Positions 42,178-50,741 of a stretch of 64,000 nt of DNA are shown here, piece after piece. Source of the stretch: Sphingomonadales bacterium (GTDB taxonomy: Bacteria; Pseudomonadota; Alphaproteobacteria; Sphingomonadales; Sphingomonadaceae). Where the stretch lies: NCBI GenBank assembly GCA_027490095.1, contig JAIXYT010000004.1, positions 1 through 64,000 on the forward strand, read 5' to 3'. The position numbers were made by a program, and so were the translations under genes. The notes below the pieces were generated by a model that did no database searches, was not told the DNA's origin, and worked only from the letters and a program-made list of their open reading frames with translations. Positions within the stretch are counted from its first letter, which is position 1; the number at the start of each line of letters is the position of its first letter.

Positions 42178-42342
42178 GGCTATGCGAAACGTTAACGCAA
42201 GCCGCCTAGCAGCCCCGGCGTGGGAGTCCGATTCAAGGCAGGGGCCGGGCGTGATGACCCGAAATGGAATCGCGACGGAACGTGCACGGGGTGTGCAAAC
42301 TTGTCGCAGGTTCGTCGCAAACGGCCGTGCCGGGCCCGAGTC

Positions 42343-42882
42343 TCAGGCCTTCAGGCGCTTGCCATATGTCTGCATGAACTTGCGGACCTTCGGGCTGACG
42401 ACGGCCGTGCAATAGGGATTTCGGTCTCCAACGCGGTCGAAATACTCCTGATGCTCGTCCTCGGCCACATACCAGGGGGCGGCCGGCTCGATCGTCGTCA
42501 CGATGGGCGCCGGCCAGTCGGCCTGCGCGCGTGCGATGGCAGCCTTGGCTTCGGCCTCCTGGGCCGGCGTCTGGGGGAAGATGGCGGACCGGTACTGTGG
42601 CCCGACGTCATTGCCCTGCCGGTTCAGTTGAGTCGGGTCATGCGTGGCCAGGAAGATGTCCAGCAGATCGGCATAGGGGATGACGGCCGGATCGAAGACG
42701 ATCTTCACCGCCTCGGCATGGCCGGTGTCACCGCCGCAGACCTGCCTGTAGCTGGGGTTCGGCACATGCCCGCCCGTATAGCCGCTCTCCACGCTGTCCA
42801 CGCCGCGCAGCCGGTCGAAGATCGCTTCGGTGCACCAGAAGCACCCGCCTGCGAACACAGCAATGTCCCGTTCGTCAGCCAT
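42343..42882 (-). CDS. msrA: Peptide-methionine (S)-S-oxide reductase MsrA
   Basis: MsrA repairs the S-diastereomer of methionine sulfoxide in the cytosol. The 179-residue protein has the active site FAGGCFWCTEAIFDRL (catalytic Cys 14), GYTGGHVPNPSYRQVCGGDTGHAEAVKIVFDP and the late HQEYFDR. Together with the periplasmic MsrPQ pair at 21.9-23.5 kb the window holds two repair routes; no msrB is seen. Its ATG 42882 is 42 bases from the gcvPB stop, and a 165-base gap follows before the M23 gene. Confidence 0.96.
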   Translation of the reverse strand: MADERDIAVFAGGCFWCTEAIFDRLRGVDSVESGYTGGHVPNPSYRQVCGGDTGHAEAVKIVFDPAVIPYADLLDIFLATHDPTQLNRQGNDVGPQYRSAIFPQTPAQEAEAKAAIARAQADWPAPIVTTIEPAAPWYVAEDEHQEYFDRVGDRNPYCTAVVSPKVRKFMQTYGKRLKA

Positions 42883-42924
42883 TCCGGTCCCATCCAGATC
42901 CAGCCCCCGTGGGAGCCAATTGCA

Positions 42925-44535
42925 TCATTCGGCTGCGAGCCGATCGTCTATCGGCGGTTGCCAGGTCAGGATGGGCTGGCGCGCGGCACGTGTTTCATCC
43001 AGCCGGCTGCGCGGCGCGAAGTGCGGCGCGGTTGCAAAGCGCGCTGTTTCGCCGCTGCGGGCCGCGGTCGCCAGGGTCCGCATCGCACCGATGAACTGGT
43101 CCAGCCGCTGCCGGCTTTCGGTCTCGGTCGGCTCGATCAGCATCGCGCCATGCACCACCAGCGGGAAGTACATGGTCATCGGGTGGAAGCCCTCGTCGAT
43201 CAACGCCTTGGCGACATCCAGCGTGGTGAGGCCGGTGTCCTTCAGGAACCCGTCGTCGAACAGCGCCTCGTGCATGCAGGGGCCCGACTTCGCGAACGGG
43301 GCCGTCATCACGTCCTCGAGGCTGCGCAGGATGTAGTTGGCATTGAGCACGGCATCCTCGGCCACCTGCCGAAGACCGTCGGCGCCATGGCTCATGATGT
43401 AGGAAAGCGCGCGGACGAACATGCCCATCTGCCCATGGAACGCCGCCAGCCGCCCGAAGCTCTGCCCATGGTCCTCGGCAGAGGCGGTTTCCTCCTCGAT
43501 CAGGTGGTATCGGACCCCATTGCTGCCGCGAATTCCGGGCGCGGCAGGCTCCTCGACCACGAACGGCAGTGGGGCGAAGGGCGCCAGCGCCTGCGAGAAC
43601 ACCACCGGCCCCGAACCGGGCCCGCCGCCGCCGTGCGGGGTGCTGAACGTCTTGTGCAGGTTGATGTGCATCGCGTCGACGCCGAGGTCGCCGGGGCGCA
43701 CCCGGCCGACGATGGCATTGAAGTTGGCGCCGTCGCAATAGACATAGGCCCCGGCTGCGTGCACCGCGTCCGAGATCCTCTTGAGGTCCGGATCGAACAG
43801 GCCGCAGGTGTTCGGGTTGGTGATCATCACGGCGGCAACATCCGGCCCCAGCCGCGCAAGCAGCGCGTCGGTGTCGACCCGCCCCCGGGCGTCTGCGGGA
43901 ATGTCCTCCACCGCATAGCCGCAGAAGGCAGCCGTCGCGGGGTTGGTGCCGTGCGCGGATTCCGGCACCAGCACCACCTTGCGCGCATCGCCCCGGGCCT
44001 CGTGGGCCGCCCGGATCGCCAGCATCCCGCACAGCTCGCCATGGGCTCCGGCCTTCGGCGTCATCGCGACCGCGGGCATGTTGGTCAGCTTCATCAGCCA
44101 CCCGGCCAGCCGGTGGATCAGCTCCAGCGCGCCCTGCACGGTATCCTGCGGCTGCAGCGGGTGCACATCGCCGAAGCCCGGCAGGCGCGCCATCTTCTCG
44201 TTGAGGCGCGGATTGTGCTTCATGGTGCAGCTGCCCAGCGGGAACAGCCCCAGATCGATCCCGTAATTCTGCCGCGAGAGCCTGGTGAAGTGGCGGACGG
44301 TCTCGCCCTCCGACAGCCCTGGAAGCCCGATTGCGCCCTTGCGCTCGAGGCCCGACAGCCGCGACCGGTGCGCCGGCACCGGCTCGAGATCGACGCCCGT
44401 CACCTGCGGAGACCCGCTTTCGAAGATCAGCGGCTCCTCCAGCATCAGGGCGCGGTTGCCCGTGAAGGTGGGGGCAAGGTGCACCGGCACCTCGCCTGTG
44501 GGAGACGACGGACGGCCCTGGTTCATCATGCTCAT
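42925..44535 (-). CDS. gcvPB: Glycine dehydrogenase (decarboxylating) subunit 2
   Basis: This is half of the split P-protein that decarboxylates glycine and passes the aminomethyl group to GcvH. The 536-residue subunit has the PLP-Lys motif in [22 protein letters not shown], the substrate pocket [25 protein letters not shown], and [19 protein letters not shown]. Its length and motifs match GcvPB. Start ATG 44535 overlaps the gcvPA stop by ATGA. The downstream edge is 42 bases from msrA. The upstream shadow frame in the ORF track should be ignored. Confidence 0.97.
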   Translation of the reverse strand: MSMMNQGRPSSPTGEVPVHLAPTFTGNRALMLEEPLIFESGSPQVTGVDLEPVPAHRSRLSGLERKGAIGLPGLSEGETVRHFTRLSRQNYGIDLGLFPLGSCTMKHNPRLNEKMARLPGFGDVHPLQPQDTVQGALELIHRLAGWLMKLTNMPAVAMTPKAGAHGELCGMLAIRAAHEARGDARKVVLVPESAHGTNPATAAFCGYAVEDIPADARGRVDTDALLARLGPDVAAVMITNPNTCGLFDPDLKRISDAVHAAGAYVYCDGANFNAIVGRVRPGDLGVDAMHINLHKTFSTPHGGGGPGSGPVVFSQALAPFAPLPFVVEEPAAPGIRGSNGVRYHLIEEETASAEDHGQSFGRLAAFHGQMGMFVRALSYIMSHGADGLRQVAEDAVLNANYILRSLEDVMTAPFAKSGPCMHEALFDDGFLKDTGLTTLDVAKALIDEGFHPMTMYFPLVVHGAMLIEPTETESRQRLDQFIGAMRTLATAARSGETARFATAPHFAPRSRLDETRAARQPILTWQPPIDDRLAAE

Positions 44536-45899
44536 TGGGACACCACCTCGGTCAGCGCGCGCACCAGCGCATCGATATCGGACGGGGAAACGGTCTCGGT
44601 CACCGCGATCAGGAGGACATTGTCCAGGCCTGCGCCCGGCCACAGCCGGGCAGCGCCAACGCCGCCCAGCACGCCCATTTCGGCCATGTCGCGCACGGCC
44701 TGGCGGGCCGGCACCGGCAATTCGACCGCAAACTCGTTGAAGAAGCGCTCCGTCAGCAGCTTCACGCCCGGGATGGCGGCCACCCGGTCGGCCACCTCGC
44801 AGGCACGGGCATGGTTCAGCTCGGCGAGGTGCCGCAGCCCCTTCTCGCCAAGCAGGGTCATGTGGATGGTGAAGGCCAGGCTCATCAGCCCGGAGTTGGT
44901 GCAGATATTGCTCGTCGCCTTCTCGCGGCGGATATGCTGTTCGCGCGTGCTCAGAGTCAGCACGAAGCCGCGCCGCCCATCCGCATCGACCGTCTCGCCG
45001 CACAGCCGCCCCGGCATCTGCCGCACATGCTTGGCATTGCAGGCGAACAGGCCAAGGTGCGGGCCGCCGAACTGCAGCCCGACGCCAAGCGACTGGCCTT
45101 CGCCCACCACAATGTCTGCGCCCATCTCGCCGGGGGATTTCAGCGCCCCGAGGGAGACGACCTCCGTCACCACCACGATCAGCAGCGCACCCTTCGCATG
45201 GACGGCCGCAGCCAGCTCCGTCAGGTCGGCGACATGGCCGAAGCTGTCCGGGTTCTGCACGACAACCGCCGAGGTGTCGCCGTCCATCCGGCCGATGATC
45301 TCGTCGAAGTCGGCGGTGGCTGGCGCGCGACCGAGCGTCGGCACGCCCGTGACAAGCTTGTCGCCTGTGAAGCGGCAGAGCGTCTGCGTCGCCTTCACAT
45401 AGTGCGGGTGGACACCAGCCGAGATCAGCGTGGTGCCGCGCCGGGTGATGCGCCGGGCCATGAACACGGCCTCGGTCAATGCGGTCGAACCATCATACAT
45501 CGAGGCATTGGCCACATCCATTCCGGTCAACTGCGCGACCTGGGTCTGGAACTCGAACAGATACTGCAGTGTACCCTGCGCGATTTCCGGCTGGTAGGGT
45601 GTGTAGCTGGTCAGGAACTCGCCACGCTGGATGAGGTGATCGACACTGGCCGGCACATGGTGGCGATAGGCGCCGGCACCGATGAAGAAGGGGTGCTCTC
45701 CGGCCGCCATGTTGCGCTTGGCCATCCGGGTCAGCTCGCGCTCCACCAGCATTTCGGGCTGGTGGAAGGCAAGGCCCTCGATCGGGCCTGAAAGTCGTGC
45801 CTCGGCGGGCACGTCGACGAACAGGTCGTCGATCGAGGACACGCCGATCTTCGCAAGCATCGCCTGCCGGTCGTCCGGCGTCAGGGGAAGGTACCGCAC
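44532..45899 (-). CDS. gcvPA: Glycine dehydrogenase (decarboxylating) subunit 1
   Basis: The 455-residue N-terminal half of the glycine decarboxylase. It starts [27 protein letters not shown], carries [43 protein letters not shown] and [43 protein letters not shown], which are conserved. The start codon is GTG at 45899, with GAGGAG close upstream; the frame before it is antisense-like. It begins 10 bases after a methyltransferase gene and overlaps gcvPB by ATGA. Confidence 0.97.
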   Translation of the reverse strand: MRYLPLTPDDRQAMLAKIGVSSIDDLFVDVPAEARLSGPIEGLAFHQPEMLVERELTRMAKRNMAAGEHPFFIGAGAYRHHVPASVDHLIQRGEFLTSYTPYQPEIAQGTLQYLFEFQTQVAQLTGMDVANASMYDGSTALTEAVFMARRITRRGTTLISAGVHPHYVKATQTLCRFTGDKLVTGVPTLGRAPATADFDEIIGRMDGDTSAVVVQNPDSFGHVADLTELAAAVHAKGALLIVVVTEVVSLGALKSPGEMGADIVVGEGQSLGVGLQFGGPHLGLFACNAKHVRQMPGRLCGETVDADGRRGFVLTLSTREQHIRREKATSNICTNSGLMSLAFTIHMTLLGEKGLRHLAELNHARACEVADRVAAIPGVKLLTERFFNEFAVELPVPARQAVRDMAEMGVLGGVGAARLWPGAGLDNVLLIAVTETVSPSDIDALVRALTEVVSQ

Positions 45900-45909
45900 G
45901 TCTCTCTCC

Positions 45910-46659
45910 TCAATCGGGTTTTCGGGCCTGCCAGCGCAGGCGAACATAATCGGCGCTCCAGTTGCCGGCAGCATCGCGCAGCTGGGGCGCCAGCAGGGCT
46001 TCCACCGCGTCCACCACCTTCGCCCGGGCATCCTCGGGGACTCCGGCCTCGTCGAGGAAACCGGCGCGGAACGTCTTCAGCCAGCCGCGGATTCCGGTCG
46101 GAAGCGGGGTTGGGCGCGGGATGATCCAAGCCTCGATGTCGGTGAAGCCCGCCGCCGCGTGGATCTCGGTGAAGGCCTCGGCCGTCTGGTAGGTCTGCCC
46201 CCCACCGCTGTCGGGGCTGAACCCATGCGCCTGCAGCACCGCCCGCAGCGCGGTGCGGATCGCGGCGATGTTGCCGAACCCGCCGCATTCGCCAACATAG
46301 CGCCCGCCCGGCTTCAGCGCCCGGAACACGCCTTCGGCCACGGCCCGCTGGTCCGGCATCCAGTGCAGCGTCGCATTGCTGAACACGGCATCGAAACGGT
46401 CAACGTAGAACAGCGCCTGGCCATCGCCCTGCTCGACCACCAGCCCCAGGGCCCGGGCCGCCGCCAGCATGCTTTCGGATGCGTCGAGGCCAATCACCTC
46501 GGCCCCTGCTTCGGCGATGCGCTTCGTCAGCACTCCGTCGCCGCAACCCAGGTCCAGGATCGCCTCTCCGGGCTGCGGGCACAGCAGCTCCAGCGCGGCA
46601 TTGCCCAGCGCCGGCACGAAGCCGGCGTTGGCCGCATAATCCCGGGGGTTCCAGCCCAT
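45910..46659 (-). CDS. SAM-dependent class I methyltransferase embedded in the gcv operon
   Basis: The 249-residue protein has the Rossmann SAM motif [33 protein letters not shown] (motif I and II), then [16 protein letters not shown] and a long helical end. It resembles trans-aconitate methyltransferase-like enzymes (Methyltransf_11/25). It sits between gcvH and gcvPA, 5 bases after gcvH and 10 before gcvPA, so it is controlled by the glycine riboswitch. The substrate is not known. This gene is not part of the textbook gcv set. Confidence 0.87.
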   Translation of the reverse strand: MGWNPRDYAANAGFVPALGNAALELLCPQPGEAILDLGCGDGVLTKRIAEAGAEVIGLDASESMLAAARALGLVVEQGDGQALFYVDRFDAVFSNATLHWMPDQRAVAEGVFRALKPGGRYVGECGGFGNIAAIRTALRAVLQAHGFSPDSGGGQTYQTAEAFTEIHAAAGFTDIEAWIIPRPTPLPTGIRGWLKTFRAGFLDEAGVPEDARAKVVDAVEALLAPQLRDAAGNWSADYVRLRWQARKPD

Positions 46660-46664
46660 GGGGC

Positions 46665-47033
46665 TTACAGGCTGGCGACGAACGCCTTGTAGGCGCCCTC
46701 GTCCATCAGCCCGTCAAGCTCGGCAGGATTCGACAGCCTCAACCGGAAGAACCACCCCTCGCCCTCAGGCGCCGTGTTCACCAGATCCGGCGTGTCGGCG
46801 AGTGCGCCGTTCGCTTCCGTGACCGTGCCCGAAACGGGGGCATAGACCTCGCTCGCGGCCTTCACGCTCTCGACGACGGCGGCTTCCTTGCCGGCCACGA
46901 CCGCCCGGCCGGCCTCGGGAAGCTCGACGAACACGACGTCGCCCAGTTGCCCCTGCGCATAGTCGGTGATGCCGACAGTCGCGGACGTGCCGTCGACGTC
47001 GATCCATTCATGGTCCTTGGTGAAATAGCGCAT
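46665..47033 (-). CDS. gcvH: Glycine cleavage system H protein
   Basis: The 122-residue lipoyl carrier that ferries the aminomethyl group between P, T and L proteins. The lipoylated Lys is in [19 protein letters not shown] (about residue 60); [36 protein letters not shown] begins the domain. Length is typical. Spacing: 12 bases to gcvT and 5 bases to the methyltransferase gene. Confidence 0.97.
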   Translation of the reverse strand: MRYFTKDHEWIDVDGTSATVGITDYAQGQLGDVVFVELPEAGRAVVAGKEAAVVESVKAASEVYAPVSGTVTEANGALADTPDLVNTAPEGEGWFFRLRLSNPAELDGLMDEGAYKAFVASL

Positions 47034-47045
47034 CGGACTTCCCCT

Positions 47046-48179
47046 TCAGCGGACGTAGTTCTTCTGGTGGAACGGCATGGGCACCACGGTCGCAGGCAGC
47101 CGCTTGCCCCGGACTTCGATCTCCAGCGCGGTGCCGTCGGCGGCCCGGGCGCTGTCCACATAGGCCATCGCGATCGGCGCACCCACCGAAGGCCCGAAGC
47201 CGCCGGAGGTGACCACGCCAACCTTGTCCGCCCCGGCAAACACGTCGGCCCCTTCGCGGGCGGGCTGCCGGCCCTCGAGCTTCAACCCGACCCGCTTGCG
47301 CGCAGGGCCATCCAGCAGCGCCGTCAGGATGCGTTCCGCGCCCGGAAAGCCGCCTTCCACCTTGCGCCGCTTGGAAATCGCGAAGGCAAGCCCGGCCTCG
47401 ACCGGCTCGATCTCAGGCGACAGGTCGTGCCCATAGAGCGGAAGGCCCGCTTCCAGCCTGAGCGAATCCCGCGCGCCCAGTCCGATTGGCTTGACCGCCG
47501 CGTCCGCGAGCAGCGCCTCGGCAAAGCGCTCGGCATCGGACGCGTGCACCGAGATCTCGTAGCCGTCCTCGCCGGTGTAGCCCGAGCGGCTCAGCCCCAG
47601 CCGCACGCTGCCCCACAGATAGGGCCCGCCGGTCATGAACTTCATCGCGCCGACCGCAGGGACGTCCGGAAGCTCGGGCACCACGCCCAGCCGCTCCAGC
47701 ACGGCGACCGCTTCCGGCCCCTGCAGCGCCAGAAGCGCATGGTCGGTCATGTGCGTCAGCTTCAGCGAACCGGGCATCAACCCGGCCATGTAGGCGATGT
47801 CCTCATGCTTGGTGGCACCGTTCACCACCATGTAGAGCGCCCTTCCGGTGTTGGTGACCATCAGGTCGTCCAGCACCCCGCCGTCGGGCGCCAGCAGCAG
47901 CGAATAGCGGATCTTGCCCGCGGGCAGCGCCTTGAAGTCCCCGGGGGCCACGGTTTCAAGCCAGTCGGCAGCACCCTCGCCTTCCAGCAGCAGCTGGCCC
48001 ATGTGGCTGACATCGAACAGGCCCGCACGCTCGCGGGTCCACAGATGCTCGGCCATCACGCCGGTCGGGTACTGCACCGGCATCGCATAGCCCGCGAACG
48101 GCACCATGCGGCCGCCAAGCCGCCGATGCAGCGCATCGAGCGGAAGCAGCTTGCAGTCGGACAGATCGACGTCGGCCAT
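47046..48179 (-). CDS. gcvT: Glycine cleavage system aminomethyltransferase T protein
   Basis: GcvT releases ammonia from the H-bound aminomethyl and makes 5,10-methylene-THF. The 377-residue protein shows FAGYAMPVQYPTGVMAEHLWTRERAGLFDVSHMGQLLLEG, the tetrahydrofolate-binding RSGYTGEDGYEISV and a late GGFGPSVGAPIAMAYVD. ATG 48179 starts the conserved part. It is the first gene of gcvT-gcvH-methyltransferase-gcvPA-gcvPB, and a tandem glycine riboswitch fills its leader, so the whole operon is glycine-controlled. The L protein (lpd) is elsewhere. Confidence 0.97.
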   Translation of the reverse strand: MADVDLSDCKLLPLDALHRRLGGRMVPFAGYAMPVQYPTGVMAEHLWTRERAGLFDVSHMGQLLLEGEGAADWLETVAPGDFKALPAGKIRYSLLLAPDGGVLDDLMVTNTGRALYMVVNGATKHEDIAYMAGLMPGSLKLTHMTDHALLALQGPEAVAVLERLGVVPELPDVPAVGAMKFMTGGPYLWGSVRLGLSRSGYTGEDGYEISVHASDAERFAEALLADAAVKPIGLGARDSLRLEAGLPLYGHDLSPEIEPVEAGLAFAISKRRKVEGGFPGAERILTALLDGPARKRVGLKLEGRQPAREGADVFAGADKVGVVTSGGFGPSVGAPIAMAYVDSARAADGTALEIEVRGKRLPATVVPMPFHQKNYVR

Positions 48180-48227
48180 GCACAGTCCCTCGCGACGCGG
48201 CGGAGCCCTGATCGGCTCCATCGCCCG

Positions 48228-48450
48228 CCCCCGCCTGTCACGAGACCTGAGAGCTTTCACACCGGCAGGATGCCGATGCTTACCCCTTCGGTGGTCCCGG
48301 AGTTGCTCCGGGACGCTTTCCAGACTGCCGTGCTCTTCAACGCGCCGCTGCGGTCCGTTGGCCTGAGAGATTCCGGGGGCGGTTGCTCCTTCGGCGGCCC
48401 CGGATGCCGGTCCTTCGCAGGGCCTCATCCGCGGCACTCTCCCGCAGCGC
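48228..48450 (-). promoter_or_regulatory. Tandem glycine riboswitch upstream of gcvT
   Basis: On the minus strand two aptamers are visible in series. Aptamer 1 (about 48450-48345) has P1 GCTGCGG/CCGCAGC, the GGAGAG-type 5' core, CGCCGAAGGAGCAA and ATCTCTCAGG. Aptamer 2 (about 48330-48228) has ACCGAAGGGGTAAG, AGCTCTCAGG and GACAG. This two-aptamer form turns gcv expression on with glycine. An independent expression platform was not traced, but the aptamer 2 end is 48 bases from the gcvT start codon, suiting translation control. Confidence 0.93.
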
Positions 48451-48715
48451 CGCCGGGCTTGCGCCCGCCGACCCTGTCGCTCTGGCCGCTCAGCCCGATT
48501 CGGTCAACCGCGCGCCGCCCCAGTGCGGCCACATGGTCGCATCGGCAGTGCGTTCGACGGCGCTGCAGGAACCCGGCACGGCCAGCGCCGGCAGCAGCAA
48601 GCGGGCCTTTTGCCAGCTTATCGACTTAACCCTGTTTCACAAACGTCCCGCCTCACGGCTGCTAAAGGCCGTCATCGAGGGCGACGTAGATCGCCTGTTG
48701 CGTATGGAGATCGAG
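48451..48715. other. Gap between glycine riboswitch and PEP-CTERM gene
   Basis: About 265 bases without an obvious gene. On the minus strand a TTGACC at 48507-48502 could be a -35 for the gcv operon, though the matching -10 (CAGAGC) is poor. On the plus strand no convincing promoter was seen; GGAG at 48706-48709 is the ribosome binding site of the PEP-CTERM gene. Confidence 0.4.
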
Positions 48716-49459
48716 ATGAAGTCGCTTTCGGTTCTGCCCCTGCTGATCGCTTCGGCTGTGGTGCTCGCTGCGCCGGCGGACGCTGCCATCCTGGCGTCCG
48801 GCGCCTCAACCGACCCGCAGCTTCTTACCGGCTTCTCCACCGTGGGCGTGCGCTTCCGTCAGCTGAACACGGGCAGCAGCTCGGAGCTGTATGTCGGCCA
48901 TTCAAACCTGGGCGTGGCCGCCAACCGGTCGCAGGCAGACCTCAGCTGGGCGCCCGCCAACGCCTTCACGATCAGCAACAGCGGTGGCACGCTCAGCGCG
49001 ACCGTCGGCAGCGTCACCAGCAGCTTCGCGAATGTGTTCAACGCCTCGGGTGCGGATCCGCTCCAGCCTTTCGACACCCTCCAGATCGGCCTGCGAGACG
49101 GCGCGACCGGCCAGGGAACCTTCGACCTGAGCGGGCTCGCCCTGTCGGGCATCGACTACCGCGGCAGGGTCATCTCCAATGCCCCACTCGGCGGCTTTGC
49201 CGGAGTGGATGGCGGCCTGTTCCGCTACTTCACGGTCACCGGCGTCGACTTCCGCCAGGATTTCACGCTGACGGGCACGTTCAACCGTGCGGGCACCTTC
49301 GGGAGCACACAAGAGGGCAATCGCGTGGAGTTCACCATCGGCAACGGCCCCATCACCCAGCCGGTCATTCCCGAGCCCGCCACCTGGACGATGATGATCG
49401 CCGGCTTCGCCTTCGTGGGCGCCGCCCTGCGCGGCCGCAAGGCCAGCGCCGCCATCTGA
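48716..49459 (+). CDS. PEP-CTERM sorting domain-containing exported protein
   Basis: The 247-residue precursor has a signal peptide (MKSLSVLPLLIASAVVLAAPADA) and ends with PEPATWTMMIAGFAFVGAALRGRK: the PEP motif, a hydrophobic stretch and a basic end that exosortase recognises. The body is beta-rich with several Gly/Ser/Asn-rich stretches (e.g. NTGSSSELYVGHSNLGVAAN). Such proteins are cell-surface or EPS-associated. Function unknown. GGAG six bases upstream supports ATG 48716 over 48704. It is convergent with the entericidin-like gene, with a hairpin between them. Confidence 0.88.
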   Translation: MKSLSVLPLLIASAVVLAAPADAAILASGASTDPQLLTGFSTVGVRFRQLNTGSSSELYVGHSNLGVAANRSQADLSWAPANAFTISNSGGTLSATVGSVTSSFANVFNASGADPLQPFDTLQIGLRDGATGQGTFDLSGLALSGIDYRGRVISNAPLGGFAGVDGGLFRYFTVTGVDFRQDFTLTGTFNRAGTFGSTQEGNRVEFTIGNGPITQPVIPEPATWTMMIAGFAFVGAALRGRKASAAI

Positions 49460-49462
49460 CGA

Positions 49463-49482
49463 ACCGGCCGGGTCCGGCCGGT
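49463..49482. terminator. Hairpin terminator between PEP-CTERM gene and entericidin-like gene
   Basis: ACCGGCCGG and CCGGCCGGT form a 9-bp stem around GT; in practice the innermost pairs open. It lies just after the PEP-CTERM stop and just before the opposite entericidin stop, so it can serve both. No T run. Confidence 0.55.
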
Positions 49483-49486
49483 CGGC

Positions 49487-49618
49487 TCAGTCGACCGCCC
49501 GCTCGATCGCGGAGCCGACCGACTTCACATCCTTGCCGATCCCCCGTGTGGTGTTGCATCCCGCCACCAGCAGCGCGGGAAGCAGCAACAGGGTCGCCGT
49601 CCGAACAGCCTTGGTCAT
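49487..49618 (-). CDS. ecnB: Entericidin EcnA/B-like small lipoprotein (missed by the ORF track)
   Basis: A 43-residue product read from ATG 49618 on the minus strand: MTKAVRTATLLLLPALLVAG, then the lipidated Cys 21 and NTTRGIGKDVKSVGSAIERA. The lipobox LVAGC and the GxGxDxxxxGxAIE-like mature part match the entericidin A/B family, tiny envelope lipoproteins seen in many proteobacteria. AGGGAG lies six bases before the ATG. In E. coli the pair acts as a stress-linked lysis toxin/antidote; here only one copy is seen, so no antidote partner is present and its role is not clear. Confidence 0.82.
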   Translation of the reverse strand: MTKAVRTATLLLLPALLVAGCNTTRGIGKDVKSVGSAIERAVD

Positions 49619-49648
49619 GCCTGTCTCCCTTCCACCACGAGCAATGCG

Positions 49649-50623
49649 TCAGGCCCGGTCCATGGCAATCACCGCCTTGCCCACAAGTGAACCGGCCTGC
49701 ATGGCCCGGAACGCATCGGGCGCCCTGGTGAAGGGCACCTCGAGCCCCACGATCGGCCGAAAGCGGCCCGAAGCCGCAATGCGGTCGATCTCTGCCAGCG
49801 CCCGTCGGCCGAGCGCCGGATCCTGCCGCCCGGCCTCACCAGCCCGGACCCCCAGGATCTCGATCTCCTTCAGAAGCGCGAGGTTGGTTGGAACGCCCAC
49901 GGGCGGGCCGGCAACGAACCCGATCACGAGATAGCGCCCGCCACGGCGCAGCGCCTTCAGCGCCGGCAGCACCGCAGGGCCGCCGACAGGATCGAACACC
50001 AGGTCGCAGCTGCCCTTCAGTGGGGAGAGGTCGGGGGCTGCACGATCGAGGAGGACACAGGCATCCGCGCCGGCCTGCTCGGCGGCCGCCAGCTTGGCGG
50101 AATCGGACGCAGCCGCCGTCACCCGCGCGCCCAGCGCCTTGCCCATCGCGACAGCAGCAAGCCCCATGCCCCCGCCGGCGCCCAGCACCAGCAGATGCTC
50201 GCCTTCCACCAGGCGGCCGCGCGGCACCAGCGCGACCCAGGCGGTCAGCGCACCGGTGGTGAAACCGGCAGCTTCCGAATCCGACAGGGCCTCGGGCACT
50301 TCGCGCAAGGATGCCAGCGGCAGCGTCACCTGTTCGGCCAGCAAACCCGTCCGCCGGCCCAGCAGCAGCCGATGGCCAAGCAGGTCCGCCGACACGCCCT
50401 CGCCCACCGCCGTGATGCGGCCCACACCCTCCATCCCGGGGGTGAAGGGAAGTGGCGGGCGGTACTGGTAGCTCCCCGACAACATCAGCAGGTCGGGGTA
50501 ATTGAGCCCGACGGCCGAAACCGCGACGGTCACCTCGCCGGGCCCGGGCGCGGCGGGCTCCGGCAGTTCGCGCAGTGTCAGCGCCTCGACGCCACCCAGC
50601 TGCTCCACCACCCAGGCCCGCAT
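49649..50623 (-). CDS. NADPH:quinone oxidoreductase family protein (zinc-free MDR)
   Basis: The 324-residue protein belongs to the medium-chain dehydrogenase/reductase superfamily, quinone oxidoreductase branch. It shows GLNYPDLLMLSGSYQYRPPLPFTPGMEGVGRI at the catalytic domain, the NADPH Rossmann motif VLGAGGGMGLAAVAMGKALGARV and FDPVGGPAVLPALKALRRGGRYLVIGF. No structural zinc cysteines are visible. Substrate unknown. ATG 50623 begins the domain; the longer ORF frame is not supported. Divergent from the acyl-CoA synthetase. Confidence 0.9.
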   Translation of the reverse strand: MRAWVVEQLGGVEALTLRELPEPAAPGPGEVTVAVSAVGLNYPDLLMLSGSYQYRPPLPFTPGMEGVGRITAVGEGVSADLLGHRLLLGRRTGLLAEQVTLPLASLREVPEALSDSEAAGFTTGALTAWVALVPRGRLVEGEHLLVLGAGGGMGLAAVAMGKALGARVTAAASDSAKLAAAEQAGADACVLLDRAAPDLSPLKGSCDLVFDPVGGPAVLPALKALRRGGRYLVIGFVAGPPVGVPTNLALLKEIEILGVRAGEAGRQDPALGRRALAEIDRIAASGRFRPIVGLEVPFTRAPDAFRAMQAGSLVGKAVIAMDRA

Positions 50624-50741
50624 CCCTCGCCTTTCGCCGCTTTCTATCGAAGTGGCGGGTTGCGGCAGCGCCGACCCCCATGTCAATGCCGCAACATCGG
50701 GGAGGCGCGGCGGGAGGCCGCACGGCATCGAGGGAGAGCCC

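Noticed and set aside
42220-45402. 1060-codon plus-strand ORF opposite gcvPB/gcvPA
   Set aside because: The minus strand carries clear glycine decarboxylase motifs across the same bases. The plus-strand product has none.
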